DNA of 64,000 nt from contig JADDOH010000178.1 of the NCBI GenBank assembly GCA_016648135.1, forward strand, positions 434,001-498,000. Reading direction: 5' to 3'. The notes under the pieces were generated by a model. That model was not told the DNA's origin. It worked only from the letters and a program-made list of their open reading frames with translations, and searched no databases. Shown in pieces: positions 24,601 through 33,806 of the stretch (position 1 is the stretch's first letter; every line of letters begins with the position of its first letter). A program made the translations under genes and the position numbers. Source of the stretch: Agrypnia vestita. Taxonomy: Eukaryota; Arthropoda; Insecta; Trichoptera; Phryganeidae.

Positions 24601-25034
24601 AGGCTCGGAGGGAGGCTTCGGGGCCGAGCCTGAAGGAGCAGAAGCAGCAGTACAACCAGACGGTCCTCAAGTACGGCTGCGCCACCAAGAACTCCGACCA
24701 CTACGAGGAGTTCAAGGGGAAGAGGGAACCGTTCGTGTTCTCGGATCCGGTGCCGTCCCCGACGGACACCAAGCAGCAGAAGAAGATGCCGAAGGACGTT
24801 TCCTCGACGATGCTCAAAATCGAAGAACAGACCGAACGCTCTCCGTCGCGGAACAGCTTCTCGTCAAACAAGGACGACGTGTTTTCCGAATCTTTCCGAA
24901 AGGATAAAACGTCGAAGTCGGAAGAGACGAAGTCCGAAGGGAAGGATGGTCCATATGAAGTCGGCCCGAGAGACTGCAACGGCGACATCCTGGATAAAAT
25001 TGCAGTCTCCTCGATAAAGGCCGAATATGTTTAA
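15437..25034 (+). CDS. Oamb: Alpha-adrenergic-like octopamine receptor (3' part; two exons)
   Basis: This is a G-protein-coupled receptor for the insect neurotransmitter octopamine, in the plasma membrane of neurons and target tissue. Family members couple to calcium and cAMP. Seen: exon 15437-15605 and exon 23762-25034. They join in phase (two bases plus one base make AGG) to give a long third intracellular loop with RFDDNRLTLRIHRGRG and SHEKIKISVSYPSSE. TM6 follows, with CWLP (24192-24203), then TM7 with NPLIY (24302-24316) and an IICRCLC palmitoylation-type cysteine cluster. These loop and TM strings are the hallmark of the OAMB/OctalphaR1 class rather than beta-type octopamine or tyramine receptors. 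Exons for TM1-5 lie upstream of the window. An in-frame TGA occurs at 24525-24527, but the frame stays open to TAA at 25032-25034. AATAAA signals follow at 25137 and 25214. Subtype call is from memory of the family. Confidence 0.85.
15667..16215 (+). repeat. 62-63 bp minisatellite (about 9 units) in the receptor intron
   Basis: Units share GCAACCATCCGCTATGCTTG, then a (G)TGCGAGAAACATCCGGTCAT block and a CTCCTTTCACACGC-like end. About nine copies run from 60 bp after the exon donor to 16.2 kb, progressively diverged and trimmed at the 3' side. Long open frames over it (repeating CEKHP / NIRSC) only reflect the unit length. No gene is implied. Confidence 0.9.
16216..16784. other. No recognised feature
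   Basis: Only a small inverted motif (ATTAGCTATC/GATAGCTA) near 16.25-16.30 kb is seen. Confidence 0.3.
16785..17130 (-). mobile_element. LINE family A fragment
   Basis: The minus strand between about 16940 and 16790 reads YDASVDGTRKRGRLRKKWND, the 'IYEASVEGNR.RGRPRKTWHDQ' block of the LINE family better preserved at 37.2-37.7 kb. The part at 16950-17080 looks like a second LINE piece. It is full of stops. Confidence 0.55.
17131..17505. other. No recognised feature
   Basis: AT-rich intron sequence without assignable content. Confidence 0.3.
17506..17980 (-). mobile_element. LINE C-terminal fragment with 3' UTR
   Basis: The minus-strand frame from 17974 to 17669 ends with LPMVMLVGRATAMLNNITLD and a SERVFRSRKELLQF stop. 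This is a LINE polyprotein end rich in short helices, followed by an AT-rich 3' UTR. It is related in layout to the copy at 20 kb but of another subfamily. Confidence 0.5.
17981..19430. repeat. No gene; contains a repeat copy at 18600-18690
   Basis: GGAAATTAATTAGTGATTTA followed by ACAAAGTCACTTAACACG is a diverged copy of the repeat at 4.9 kb. The minus-strand open frame at 19413-19147 (88 codons) contains CIDDCVPCYASVLKI; I do not recognise it and it could be an old transposon piece. Confidence 0.4.
19440..19700 (+). mobile_element. LTR-like end with primer-site-like sequence
   Basis: A GC-richer CTCTCAGCGCCCCCGGCG block, an AATAAA at 19597-19602 and the string GGGTGGTGACCC at about 19649 resemble the end of an insect LTR, where 'TGGTGACCC' abuts the primer-binding site. 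No gag or pol follows. Identification is tentative. Confidence 0.35.
19768..20545 (-). mobile_element. LINE, 5'-truncated, with C-terminal coding region
   Basis: The minus strand is open for 208 codons (20524-19898). It includes LLYCSLVRSQIEYNSSIW, the 'S/Q-IEYNS-IWCP' block after the reverse-transcriptase thumb, then RIQHKFLRYI and the LINE end NSLVPRIHRLGNNYTNIADV. The 3' tail reads TGTAAAAGCCTATTTAGGCG then (AAAT)n at 19830-19768. This is one of the best preserved LINE ends in the window. The catalytic FADD motif is not included. Confidence 0.75.
20546..21688. other. No recognised gene
   Basis: A block near 21165-21420 (GTCTGTGGAACACTAT) shares short strings with 25.7-25.9 kb, hinting at another dispersed repeat. 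Nothing else is seen. Confidence 0.3.
21689..22250 (-). mobile_element. LINE family A fragment (C-terminal half)
   Basis: The minus strand reads MYLGSMFDRKGKVEKYVERS, then WQKKNENRLNALQIRSLRHM, a basic KANVDGGRKRGRPQMTWHDK block and an end like the 36.7 and 37.5 kb copies. These blocks follow the reverse transcriptase in a LINE family common in insects. Several stops and frameshifts are present after residue 115. Confidence 0.7.
22360..22800 (+). mobile_element. Possible LINE fragment
   Basis: The plus frame has DIKKIFRMKEQVQHTES then QLNWLGHVFGG, resembling the 'R..WLGHV.RM' block near LINE C-termini. At 22710-22765 TGATGTTTATCTCTC...GAGCAAGTAAAAAA recurs diverged at 42465-42520. Weak evidence. 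Confidence 0.35.
22801..23260. other. No recognised feature
   Basis: Intron DNA without assignable content. Confidence 0.3.
23261..23545. mobile_element. MITE of the TACAGGGT family with long inverted ends
   Basis: The left end TACGGGATGTACCAGAGC and the right end (reversed) TACAGAGTATACCAGAGC begin inverted repeats of about 75-80 bp. These run through ATGTTATGAGTCTAAAATGT and TTCAAGCAAC. The ends are TA-bounded, as in mariner-derived MITEs. It lies in the long receptor intron. Confidence 0.65.
23762..25034 (+). CDS. Oamb: Octopamine receptor terminal exon with internal TGA
   Basis: The acceptor is TTTATTTTTCCAG at 23761. The first 254 residues finish loop 3, TM6, TM7 and the proximal tail, then AGG-TGA-CGT occurs at 24522-24530. 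The same frame continues 168 codons (MANGSFKWNGKARREASG near 24570, KIEEQTERSPSRNSFSS, end SSIKAEYV) to TAA. The GC-rich, GC3-rich coding look stops exactly at that TAA. The tail is rich in Ser/Lys/Glu and ends Glu-Tyr-Val, a possible PDZ ligand. A TGA followed by C is the leaky stop context, so programmed readthrough, a nonsense allele or a sequence error are all possible. Confidence 0.85.
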
Positions 25035-25225
25035 AGCAATATGCATACTTACTTACTTGCGATGTGCTTACTCTGTATCCTCTACGATAATATTCAATTT
25101 GTTAGTTAAATCATTGTAATAGAAATATTGTATTAAAATAAATACTATCCCTGTGTATTATAAATTGTTGGGCACTTCAAAACATCACATTTATATATTT
25201 TAAAAATGTGAAAAATAAAGATTTG
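25035..25225 (+). promoter_or_regulatory. Receptor 3' UTR with polyadenylation signals
   Basis: Immediately after TAA (25032-25034) the sequence turns AT-rich. AATAAA occurs at 25137-25142 and 25214-25219, suitable for cleavage shortly after. Confidence 0.55.
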
Positions 25226-26653
25226 TTATAGATTTTTATAAAAAATTATTATATCTGTCCGCCACGTTCAAGAAAAACATTGTAATTATCTATACAACTA
25301 TAATACAGCTGTACAAATATCACATCCATACAAATGCTTATATTTTGTATGTTTATGTAAAATGAATACAACATTGTACAACAAGTATAGGATGTTCGGG
25401 AAAGTAATTGCGTTATTTTACAAGTGTGCATTTTATGGTGCGGGTAGGGATATTTTCGTTATTTCCAGTTTATGACTCTAGGAAATTTGTGAATTTGGAC
25501 AATGTTACACTCACACCAGAGAAGATATATATCTATTATGCTTCATTTTCCAGTTGGTGAGTCATAAACTGGCATTATGGTCATAAAATTGCAAACTGGC
25601 AATATCGTCACGCGTTGCGGTAGTGCGCGGTGTGAGACAAAATGAAACCCTCGACATTAATTAACTTTTATTTATCACCAAAAGTAACTGACGCAAACTT
25701 AATTTGTGATCACTATTATGTTAATTGCACTTATTGTCACATTCGAGAATCTTCCGCTTGTCTGTGGAACACTTTACTATACCGTCCTTTAACGCCGGGT
25801 TCGCTATCGAGAATTCCGCATGCAGATACTCGTTCAATTTATTTCACTATTTGAATCACCGCCCGTTGTTTCGCTTCACTTGTCGCTTTTATCTCTGGCT
25901 TCCACTAAACACCAAAGCAAACTAATGCGCAGAAATAGCGTAGTCTGCTTTTATAAGAAATGCGAATTCGCTAATGTTTTGGGATTTTTTGAATATTCTA
26001 GATATTCTTATATATTCTTCCAGTAATTTCAAATTTGTTCCAAACGTTTAGAGCATTAAAAAATCTTTGATTATATGTAGTTTTTTTTCATTTCTAGCGT
26101 CTCGTCGATTATGGTTTATTACTTAATGTTGAGTCATAAACTGATAGTAACAAAAATTATGTCTTCAACAAAATGTATTCTCGTTCGATTATGCCTTATA
26201 TTTTACGAAAATCATAAATGAAGTTCGTTTTTCAATATGTGAGTCATAAACTAGCAATAACAAAAATACCCATACCCACACAATAAAAATACCTAGTAAA
26301 AATGCACAAATACTTTCCTAGCAATCCGATATTATCCTTACTTACACCTTAGACGAATAAGTAAAAAAAAATATTTGGATATATTTATGGATGTCAAATA
26401 TTTTTAAATTCCAGTTACATACACCAAAGCGTTATAATATCTTAGTTAAATATTAATAATTTATTTTGAAAATGCCATCAATATGATAATTTGACTGAGA
26501 CGCTAATTTATTAACTAATCTGTACTATATAAGATATATAATATTAAGTATCTACCATTTGTGCTGATAAATGTATAGAAAAAATCATGTGTTTATTTGC
26601 AGAGTACGCAGGTTTAATTATCTTTGATATTATTCGTTTTCAAAAGGAAGATA
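25226..26653. repeat. Gene desert with a dispersed repeat at about 25640-26040
   Basis: The section around 25740-25900 shares GTCTGTGGAACACT and the TCGAGAAT-type strings with 21.2 and 27.95 kb. A TGAGTCATAAACT motif recurs at 25465, 25555, 26130 and 26240, marking a tandem-like arrangement. Non-coding, class unknown. Confidence 0.35.
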
Positions 26654-27593
26654 TACAGGGTGTAACGAAGCAAGTCCTCAATAAGCTGTAGGTAGATTTT
26701 TGGCTAAATTACGTTATAGTCGAAAATTTTCCAACATCAACATCCTTAAATCAATGGTAATGGCGATAAGCGACTTAAAAAAAGCATTATATTCCTGACT
26801 TATCTTCTTTAAAACTTTGGACTATCATGAAAGTAACATACATGTCTATTATATGAAAAATTCATTCAAATAAAATGACTAAAACCTTGCAAACTTGTGA
26901 TCATGCACCATGGTTTAATATTACAAAAGGTATCAAAAAGGATTGCGTAATGCTTCCATGGCTGTTCAACTTGTGTATGGATAATTGTGTAAAAGATCTT
27001 GAATGTATTAATATAGGCAGAGATATTTAAATTCAAAATGGCAAATATATGGTAAGATTACCGAAATGTCTTAAATGCAAATACAAAATACTTTTAAACA
27101 AACTTATTTAATTAAATAATGCAAAATACTAACTTTTAAAATACCTTTATTCAAATAAAATACCTTTTGGTTCAACATATTATAGAAGAAAATTCAGAAA
27201 TCAAAAGTTCATACAAACAAAGCATCATCAAAGTTTGATTTTTTTAAATTTCTAACTTATCTTTTGTAAAACCTTGGAAAATCATTACAGTAACTTAAAG
27301 AATGTTAAAAATTCATTCGCTTCGATACAAGTCAAATAAAGTGATTACAATCTTGGAGAAATTTGTTAAATATTTTAGTGAGGTTTTTATCATTTTATTT
27401 GACTCGTATTGAAGCGAATAAATTTTTAATATCCTGTATAAGTTAATTTCATTATAGTCAAATGTTATACAGAAGTTAGAAATATTGAAAAAAAATCACA
27501 CTTTTACGTCGTTTATCTATAACTTTTGATATTAAAACATTAATGTTTTAACACTTGTGACTGATAAGTGAACGTGCTCAGTTACACCCTGTA
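26654..27593. mobile_element. Composite MITE with TACAGGGTGTAAC ends
   Basis: The left end TACAGGGTGTAAC (26654) and the right end GTTACACCCTGTA (27593) are perfect 13-bp inverted repeats with TA at the borders. The 940-bp interior contains several copies of the family motif (AATATTGAAAAAAAATC, CTAACTTATCTTTTGTAAAA) in both orientations, so it may be nested copies. No open frame. Confidence 0.6.
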
Positions 27594-27714
27594 TACACGA
27601 TATATTACACGTAGGGTGTTCTAAAAGTTTCCGTAAAATTCTTATAAACAGGTGACAAATCCAAACAGCCGCATTGTATTTCATAATGTGATGGATGTGA
27701 GTTGATAGATCATG

Positions 27715-27825
27715 TGTAACATATGAGCGAGAAGAAAGCATAGAGGCAAGTGTTGAAGGTATCAGAATCATAGAACAAACGCGAAAGACCTGGCGAAATC
27801 AGATATAGCAAACTGTTAAAAGCTT
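27715..27825 (+). mobile_element. LINE family A short fragment
   Basis: CATATGAGCGAGAAGAAAGC followed by GAGGCAAGTGTTGAAGGTAT and CGAAAGACCTGGCGAAATCA matches the 'RMSEER..IYEASVEG...RPRKTWHDQ' block of the 37.4 kb copy. About 100 bp survive. Confidence 0.6.
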
Positions 27826-28074
27826 CAGCTAAAATACGGTTGGAAAAAAATGAAACACTAATTTTTATTGAATACAGAAAGTTATTGGGCATTAACTTGA
27901 CTAGAGTACTATTCTTGTAATTCGATTTAATTTTATTCGAGAATATTCCACTTGTCTCTGGTAAACTGTTGCGCGTCGTTTGTGTCGCTAAGTTTCACAT
28001 TAAAAATTCACAGGTGGCGTACCTATTTGTGGAATTTTTCCGTGTGGATGTTATAAGTCTTTATTTCTGGCAAA

Positions 28075-28353
28075 TAATTTGTATTCAATTTAAAAAAATA
28101 TTCACTTTGATACAAGTCAAATAAAATTATTACAACCTATCAAACGAATCAGGTTCCAATTTATGCACACTTTTATTCATTTTATTTGACTTGCATTTTT
28201 CTAACATTTTACAAAAGATAAGTAAGAAATATTGAAAAAAAATTATGTCGCTTATCTCCTTAACTGTTAGCCCAAAGTAATATTTTCTATTCAAAATTTA
28301 ATGAAAAAGATTCTTCCGAATTTTTTGCTACTAACTACGAGACACTCTGTATA
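28075..28353. mobile_element. MITE fragment, TACAGGGT family
   Basis: TTTACAAAAGATAAGTAAGA and ATATTGAAAAAAAATTATGT are the family hallmarks, with the right end ACACTCTGTATA at 28352. The left end is unclear. Confidence 0.45.
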
Positions 28354-28762
28354 ATAGCGGTCAAGATTTGTTATGAAAGCGTTTATCAAAGTAACAAATG
28401 GAAATCAATTTCCTGGAATTTTTTAAACACCCCTCGTAATATCATAAGCTAAAGTAAAAGTTTTGTTGAAACCTTATTCTGGTCCTGGTGATAGCTAAGT
28501 TTTTATTTCTATTAATTTGTATTTTTCAGTGACAAATCATCATTGGTGTTATTTATATTTTTGGTTCCATGGTGAAAAATTCTATGCAAAGCGTTAGTCA
28601 AAATCTTGTCCAGAATACAGAAATTTCTGGAGTCAAACATAAAAATTACCCGTCTCGTTCACACGCCTCCAGTCGGCCCGCACACCAATCTCCCCATACA
28701 AATAACACACCCACAAATACACACCGAAGAACACCAAAGTTAGTTTAATAATTTTAAAAAAC

Positions 28763-29085
28763 TTACCCATAAATACCAAGTTTTTATTATACTCCCTTTC
28801 TCTTTACCTGTGGAAACAGGTTTGGCGCTTAACCTACGCGTTGGGCTCGAGTCGGGCGAAGCTACGAAAGCGAGTAATAAAAAATTTCGAAAAATCAAAA
28901 ATTATACTATAATTATTAATTTTTTAAATGAAAATTTGTTAGATCATTTTTATCATCGCCACGAGTCTGCCTGCAAAGTTTCAGCTCGATTGGATCACGG
29001 GAAAGGGGTTAAAAATCGATCCATAATTTTTTCGTCAGACAAGCAAGCAAGCAGACGCTACAAGTTAAAAGGAAGGGAGTAAAAA
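28763..29085 (+). repeat. Interspersed repeat, family R (complete-looking copy)
   Basis: It runs from TTACCCATAAATACCAAG and TTATTATACTCCCTTTC to GGAAGGGAGTAAAAAAGTAA, with roughly inverted ends. The interior has GCCTGCAAAGTTTCAGCTCG and a (CAAG)n run, as in the inverted copy at 11.7-12.3 kb. A solo left end lies at 45.0 kb. Non-coding; superfamily not identified. Confidence 0.55.
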
Positions 29086-30628
29086 AGTAATATTTGGAAT
29101 TCTAACGTGCGTCATAAAATTGAATAATTTGAGTACTGTGCCGTGATATCAAAACATCCTCAAAATATTTAGATTTGTTCTTTTGGTTTATGTTTTCTGG
29201 GATGTTTTGCTGTTTCTGTGACCTTTTTTTTGTCGGATCCCTTTGCAGGGTCCATCATCGGGGCTGATTACGTTACTTTCGTCTATTTCTTCCCACACAA
29301 CGTGGTCCCACGGCTGGTTCCAATGCGTTTGACTTATTTAAAAAATTACGCTCCAAAAAATGTCAGGCATTCGCGAGGGGTGACATTCTTCCACTGTGAC
29401 CCAACCCCTTCTCTTACGAACGGGTTAACTTCATCTCTGTTAATTTGTATACTCTATGTGTGGAACCATTGATCTGCGATCTAACAAGTTTACACAACAA
29501 AAACAATAGACAAACAACAAAATGATGAAAATGAACCCACTTCTGATTGGTTTGTTTTCATCATTCTGGACATGATTCTGGCTTTAGTTTTACTATGTTC
29601 CGAAAGATGTTGGTGAGTTTATTTAAAATAATAAATATTGTCAATGAGATTGATAAAAATAGTATATCATAAATATTTATTTTCATTAATATTTTATCAT
29701 TTTTTACTGATAGGGCTTCCAAATAAATCGAAATCTTTACAGTTGTAAAATCACGTTATATTGGTTATTTTTATTCGGTTTTAAAATGACAACATTTGAT
29801 TGGGTCACTTGTCAAATAATGCGAGACAAATTGTTGGGCGAAATCGCAGGCAAAGCATAAGAGGCAATTGTCTGTAAAAAGCAAGAAAAAGACTAACTAA
29901 AAACTAAAAATTTAAAAGGCATAATCTAACTTCGTAGGATATACGAGGTTTGATAAAAAAATGATCGGAATTATTAAAATATTTTAATTTACACAAAATT
30001 AAACTTTGTCATACACACACGTTGAGTTTTTTGCCACTAGTATAATTTCGAGAGGAGCAGTCCCTCTCATCATCTGATATAATTAATAACTTTTCTTAAT
30101 GCAGGTCGCATAGTTTGGAAGATTTTTTAACATTAAGGGAAACAAATTTAGTCAACGTTATTCATAAGTGTTTTCTCAGAATTAAAGTCTTTAGTATTTC
30201 AAATTGTTCATTATCAATCATTTATGAAGAAACGCATGGAGTAGTTTTAATTTATTAATATCGAAAGAATTGTTGTTATCAAGTATGTGGTAGGAAAATT
30301 CTGAAAAGTTATTATTTTTTAATAACTTCTCGGAATTCGCCAACCACGTAATTGATATTTGTAATAACAAATATTTCAAAACCAAAACCAACAACGTTAC
30401 GATGCCTCAGCCACTGTATTTGCCGGATATGAGCCCCTGCGATATCCTACGATACTCGGGGATGACAAAATATAAAAAATATAAAAGATTTTTAAAAATT
30501 GCCAAAATTCAAAACATTAATAAATAACCGCTGAAGGAGCTAAACTCGATAAAAGAGATTTTTTTCGGAATATACGTTAAAAAATAATTTTACTATTTTT
30601 CTCATGGTACCAGGGATCTCCTTATATG
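29086..30628. other. No recognised gene
   Basis: An 84-codon open frame at 29218-29472 shows no family motif. A GAGAGGAGCAGTCCCTCTC block at 30051-30069 recurs diverged at about 47115, so part of this is repeat. Confidence 0.3.
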
Positions 30629-31481
30629 AGGGGTATAAAAGTAAAGGCAGCAATGTCAAAAAATATTAATATTTTTTATTGCAGTCACCGAGGATGGCTT
30701 ATTTAGAATGTACTCAATTTGATATTTTATTGTAAATATAGCTCTATCCCTTCCAAAATCATGTTACCAAATCATTATTAAAAGCAGCGACAGCAATATC
30801 CACTTCAACCAATGAATCCCTAAGGGTGTTTAGTGGGTTAGGTGTGATGTGAGTATGCGTTCTGAGAGGAAGAATATGTCCACCCATCCAGAGACAGGTA
30901 TTCGTATCGACCCGTGACGTGTATCGTATGAGTGTGCGGGTAATTTGTGAGATGTGTCAGCAGAGGCGGGAAAGCTAGATGAATACAAGGTGTGAATTTT
31001 GCTCACAATAAACAATTTTGTTTATTGTGAGCATAGTTCACAAACTCAAATAAACAAATATATAAAAATATACAAATACATGGAGTACAGAATATAGCGA
31101 TGGCTACGGCTGTCAGCGAAAGAGTGGTAGCACTGGATGGCAACCGGATCTTAGTTACCCGCGTCAGGCCTCTGATTGGTGGCTGCCGTGAAGAAATGGC
31201 CGCTTCATACTGAAGTGAGATGTGATATCGATTTTAGACTGAAACATCATAGCAAAGGCAGCAATATACAATTATGTAAATAGCTAAAGCAGCAATATCC
31301 ATATTTAAAAGTAAAATATTTATTTATACACGAATATAAAAGGAAACCTGAGGTGTCAATTGTTTTTAAAAGCTTATTTCCATTAATTCATAGATTCCAG
31401 AGAATTTTTCTTGAATAGTGACAGGTTTTCTGTATCTCAGAAACACCTCAAGAAAATTGCTGCCTTTGTTTTTATACCCCT
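30629..31481. mobile_element. Inverted-repeat element with AGGGGTATAAAA ends
   Basis: The left end AGGGGTATAAAAGTAAAGGC and the right end (reversed) AGGGGTATAAAAACAAAGGC continue into GCAGCAAT on both sides. A near-perfect palindrome of TGCTCACAATAAACAA lies at 31000-31033. A third partial copy of the end is at about 53668. The 850-bp interior has no transposase. Confidence 0.55.
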
Positions 31482-31890
31482 GATATCCGAGGTAGCTATA
31501 ATCAACTTCAACTGCAGTATGTATTCAAATAAACTGGTCCCTACCAACTTTTAAAATAACACAAACATTTATTTGACATTATATTTTTTACGACATAATT
31601 AATAAAGTGTACCTAAAATGTTATATTTATTATAGCGATCAAGACATGATTTTAATAATAGCGTAAACCAATAAGAATATACAGGATTATTTTCTATAAA
31701 AAATAAATTATCTATTAAAGTATTTATATTAAAATTGGCCTGCTATGTAAAAATCATTCTATAATTTTCTTTAAATAGAACGCATTTTAATATTCAGTTT
31801 CTCTAATTTCAGTTTCTGGGATATAATAATAATAAAGAACCGGTTAGTACAATCGTATGGTTATTTGGAAGCCCTAAAAGACATTGTATT
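31482..31890. other. No recognised feature
   Basis: AT-rich, nothing assignable. Confidence 0.3.
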
Positions 31891-31892
31891 TT

Positions 31893-32062
31893 ATCAGGTG
31901 ATCATATAACGGTAACTCAGTAACCATTATATGATCACCTGATTGTGTCGTTGATTGGTAATAGTTATATCACAGTTACTAATCATCGATGTAATCAGAT
32001 TTAAATGTCGAATAACTGCCACGTGGAACTGTTAAAAATAAAGGTTTGGCCATCACTAGGGT
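31893..32062 (-). mobile_element. MITE with TAGTGATGG end, related to 37806-38000
   Basis: Its minus strand begins TAGTGATGGCCAAACC at 32062 and contains GATGATTAGTAACTGTGATA. That aligns with TAGTGATGGTCAATCC and GATGATTGGTAACTAAGATA at 37.8 kb. A 17-bp hairpin (ATCAGGTGATCATATAA) closes positions 31893-31943. Confidence 0.5.
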
Positions 32063-32426
32063 ACCGGAATGTAAGTGTATCAGAATAATTTTGTGTGTCT
32101 TTTTAATAATTGCAATAAGAACCTGTACTCAGCCGTTAGCATTACTCTATAGTTACCTGTTATTCTGCCGCGCAACTTTGTATTAGGCTTTGAAAGTTGT
32201 TTTCAATTTCATTTATGTGTCCGATGTCTAATGGCGAATCGCGTCGTGTTTAAATTTCGAATAAATGTATCTGAAAAACTACTATGTCCATCGTTTTAAT
32301 GTGCTCTGTGATTAACAAAAATATATTTAAAGAAAAAGAAAAGTAATTACACGCTTTTTATTTCGCTCATTTTCCGCCCTATCCCATGGAGAAGTTTCAT
32401 GTTGTTGATAATACTTGAAATATATT

Positions 32427-32672
32427 CAACTGTTAATGGTTGCGGATATTTTATACAAACCATATGTTTTCCGAGAAACGATTCTCGACGTTTCGTTGAA
32501 TGCTTATTCATACAATTTACGCCCTTGAAAGCAGTAATCAGTCCGCCCTCTACCTCCGCGGATAAATGTCGTCCTCCTGATGACGTTGAATAAGCATTCA
32601 ATAAAACGTCGAGAATCGTTTCTCGGAAAAACATACGGTTCGTATAAAATATCCGCAACCATTTACAGTTAA
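32427..32672. mobile_element. Foldback/MITE element F, copy 1
   Basis: Arms of about 85 bp at 32427-32510 and 32585-32672 are inverted copies (GGTTGCGGATATTTTATAC, then CGAGAAACGATTCTCGACGT). The outer part of the right arm (TTAGACATATTTAACTG, reversed) extends beyond the left arm. A second member lies at 46.08-46.47 kb. Confidence 0.65.
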
Positions 32673-32795
32673 ATATGTCTAATGACCGTAATATCAACCT
32701 CAACTTGAAATATATATGAAATTTAACAAATCAGTGAAAAAAAAATCTGACAATAAATGACTGAGAAATAGGTTATTTAAGTTTACGTATTTTAG

Positions 32796-33648
32796 CGCGG
32801 AACGACTGTGGCCTGTGACGTCATTTGACCTAGTCGATATCGTGGCACCACAAGCAGTAAGCGATTAAAGATACTGATACACACGCTTATTTGTGAGCAT
32901 GCTCATTAGCGTGCTCAAAACTAGCGTGCTCTAACAATTGTACACGCTTGCTCGTTATTAGCTTGCTTATTTTAAGCATGCTCATGACTGAGCATGCCCA
33001 GAGCTAACAATCAACATGATTACTACTGGCATGCTCTTGTCATAGAATAGAAACGCTCTTGTTCAAAATTGAAACTTTGCAAACTGAAATAGGAAATTCA
33101 AGTGAACCAATAAATTACAAGAGTCCCCGAGTTACCATCCGCACAATTTTAATTTTAGTTTTTATAATTTTTATTGAAAGATTTGAATCATTTGTCTTTT
33201 AATACAGTTTCATAAACATTATTTCTTGCTATATTATTTATACATAGCGGTGACCGAGTGTTCCACGGACATTCGTGATTCCTATAATAAAGTCACGAAA
33301 AGTAATGTTTTGTCATCTCCCCAACGCGCCATATTTGTTTCATCTGTCGCGGACTGAGAAGAACGTATCGATAATCGATACTAGCCGCGAATGACATTAG
33401 CATGCTCATTAGCAAGCTTGTTCACACATATTCAAAAGATACCCCTTCCACGCGCAAATTAAATGAGCATGCTCATTACTGTGCGTTACTGTGTTACATT
33501 AATGTGCGTACACACATGCTACTAAATAGCAATGGCTCAAGAAGCTCAATACTACGCATGCTCACGTGCCATTTATGAACATGTTTATCAGTACCTAACG
33601 AGCCGCGCCGTGTAGGTCAAGTGACGTCACACGCCGGACCGTCGCATG
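32796..33648. mobile_element. DNA transposon-like element with clustered GCATGCTC motifs
   Basis: Imperfect inverted ends carry CTGTGACGTCATTTGACCTA (32812-32831) and, reversed, CGTGTGACGTCACTTGACCTA near 33613-33633. Both continue inward to a GATACTGATA-like block and then clusters of GAGCATGCTC/GCATGCTC, at least six in all, near both ends. Such subterminal repeats are typical of transposase-binding regions of hAT-like elements. No transposase is present. Confidence 0.5.
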
Positions 33649-33806
33649 AAACGAAATTATTTTTGCAACGCAACTTTTAAAGTCCCACAACTTTTTAATT
33701 TATAGAGATATTTTAATGAGGCTTTCACATTTTTTTTTCATTTTTCTTTTTTTTATAATTAATCTATAAAAAAATGGAAACTTCTTCATTTTGTTTATAT
33801 ATACAT

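Noticed and set aside
23766..24701. Antisense open frames of 95-161 codons over the receptor exon
   Set aside because: They are mirrors of the GC-rich sense coding frame and show no family motif.
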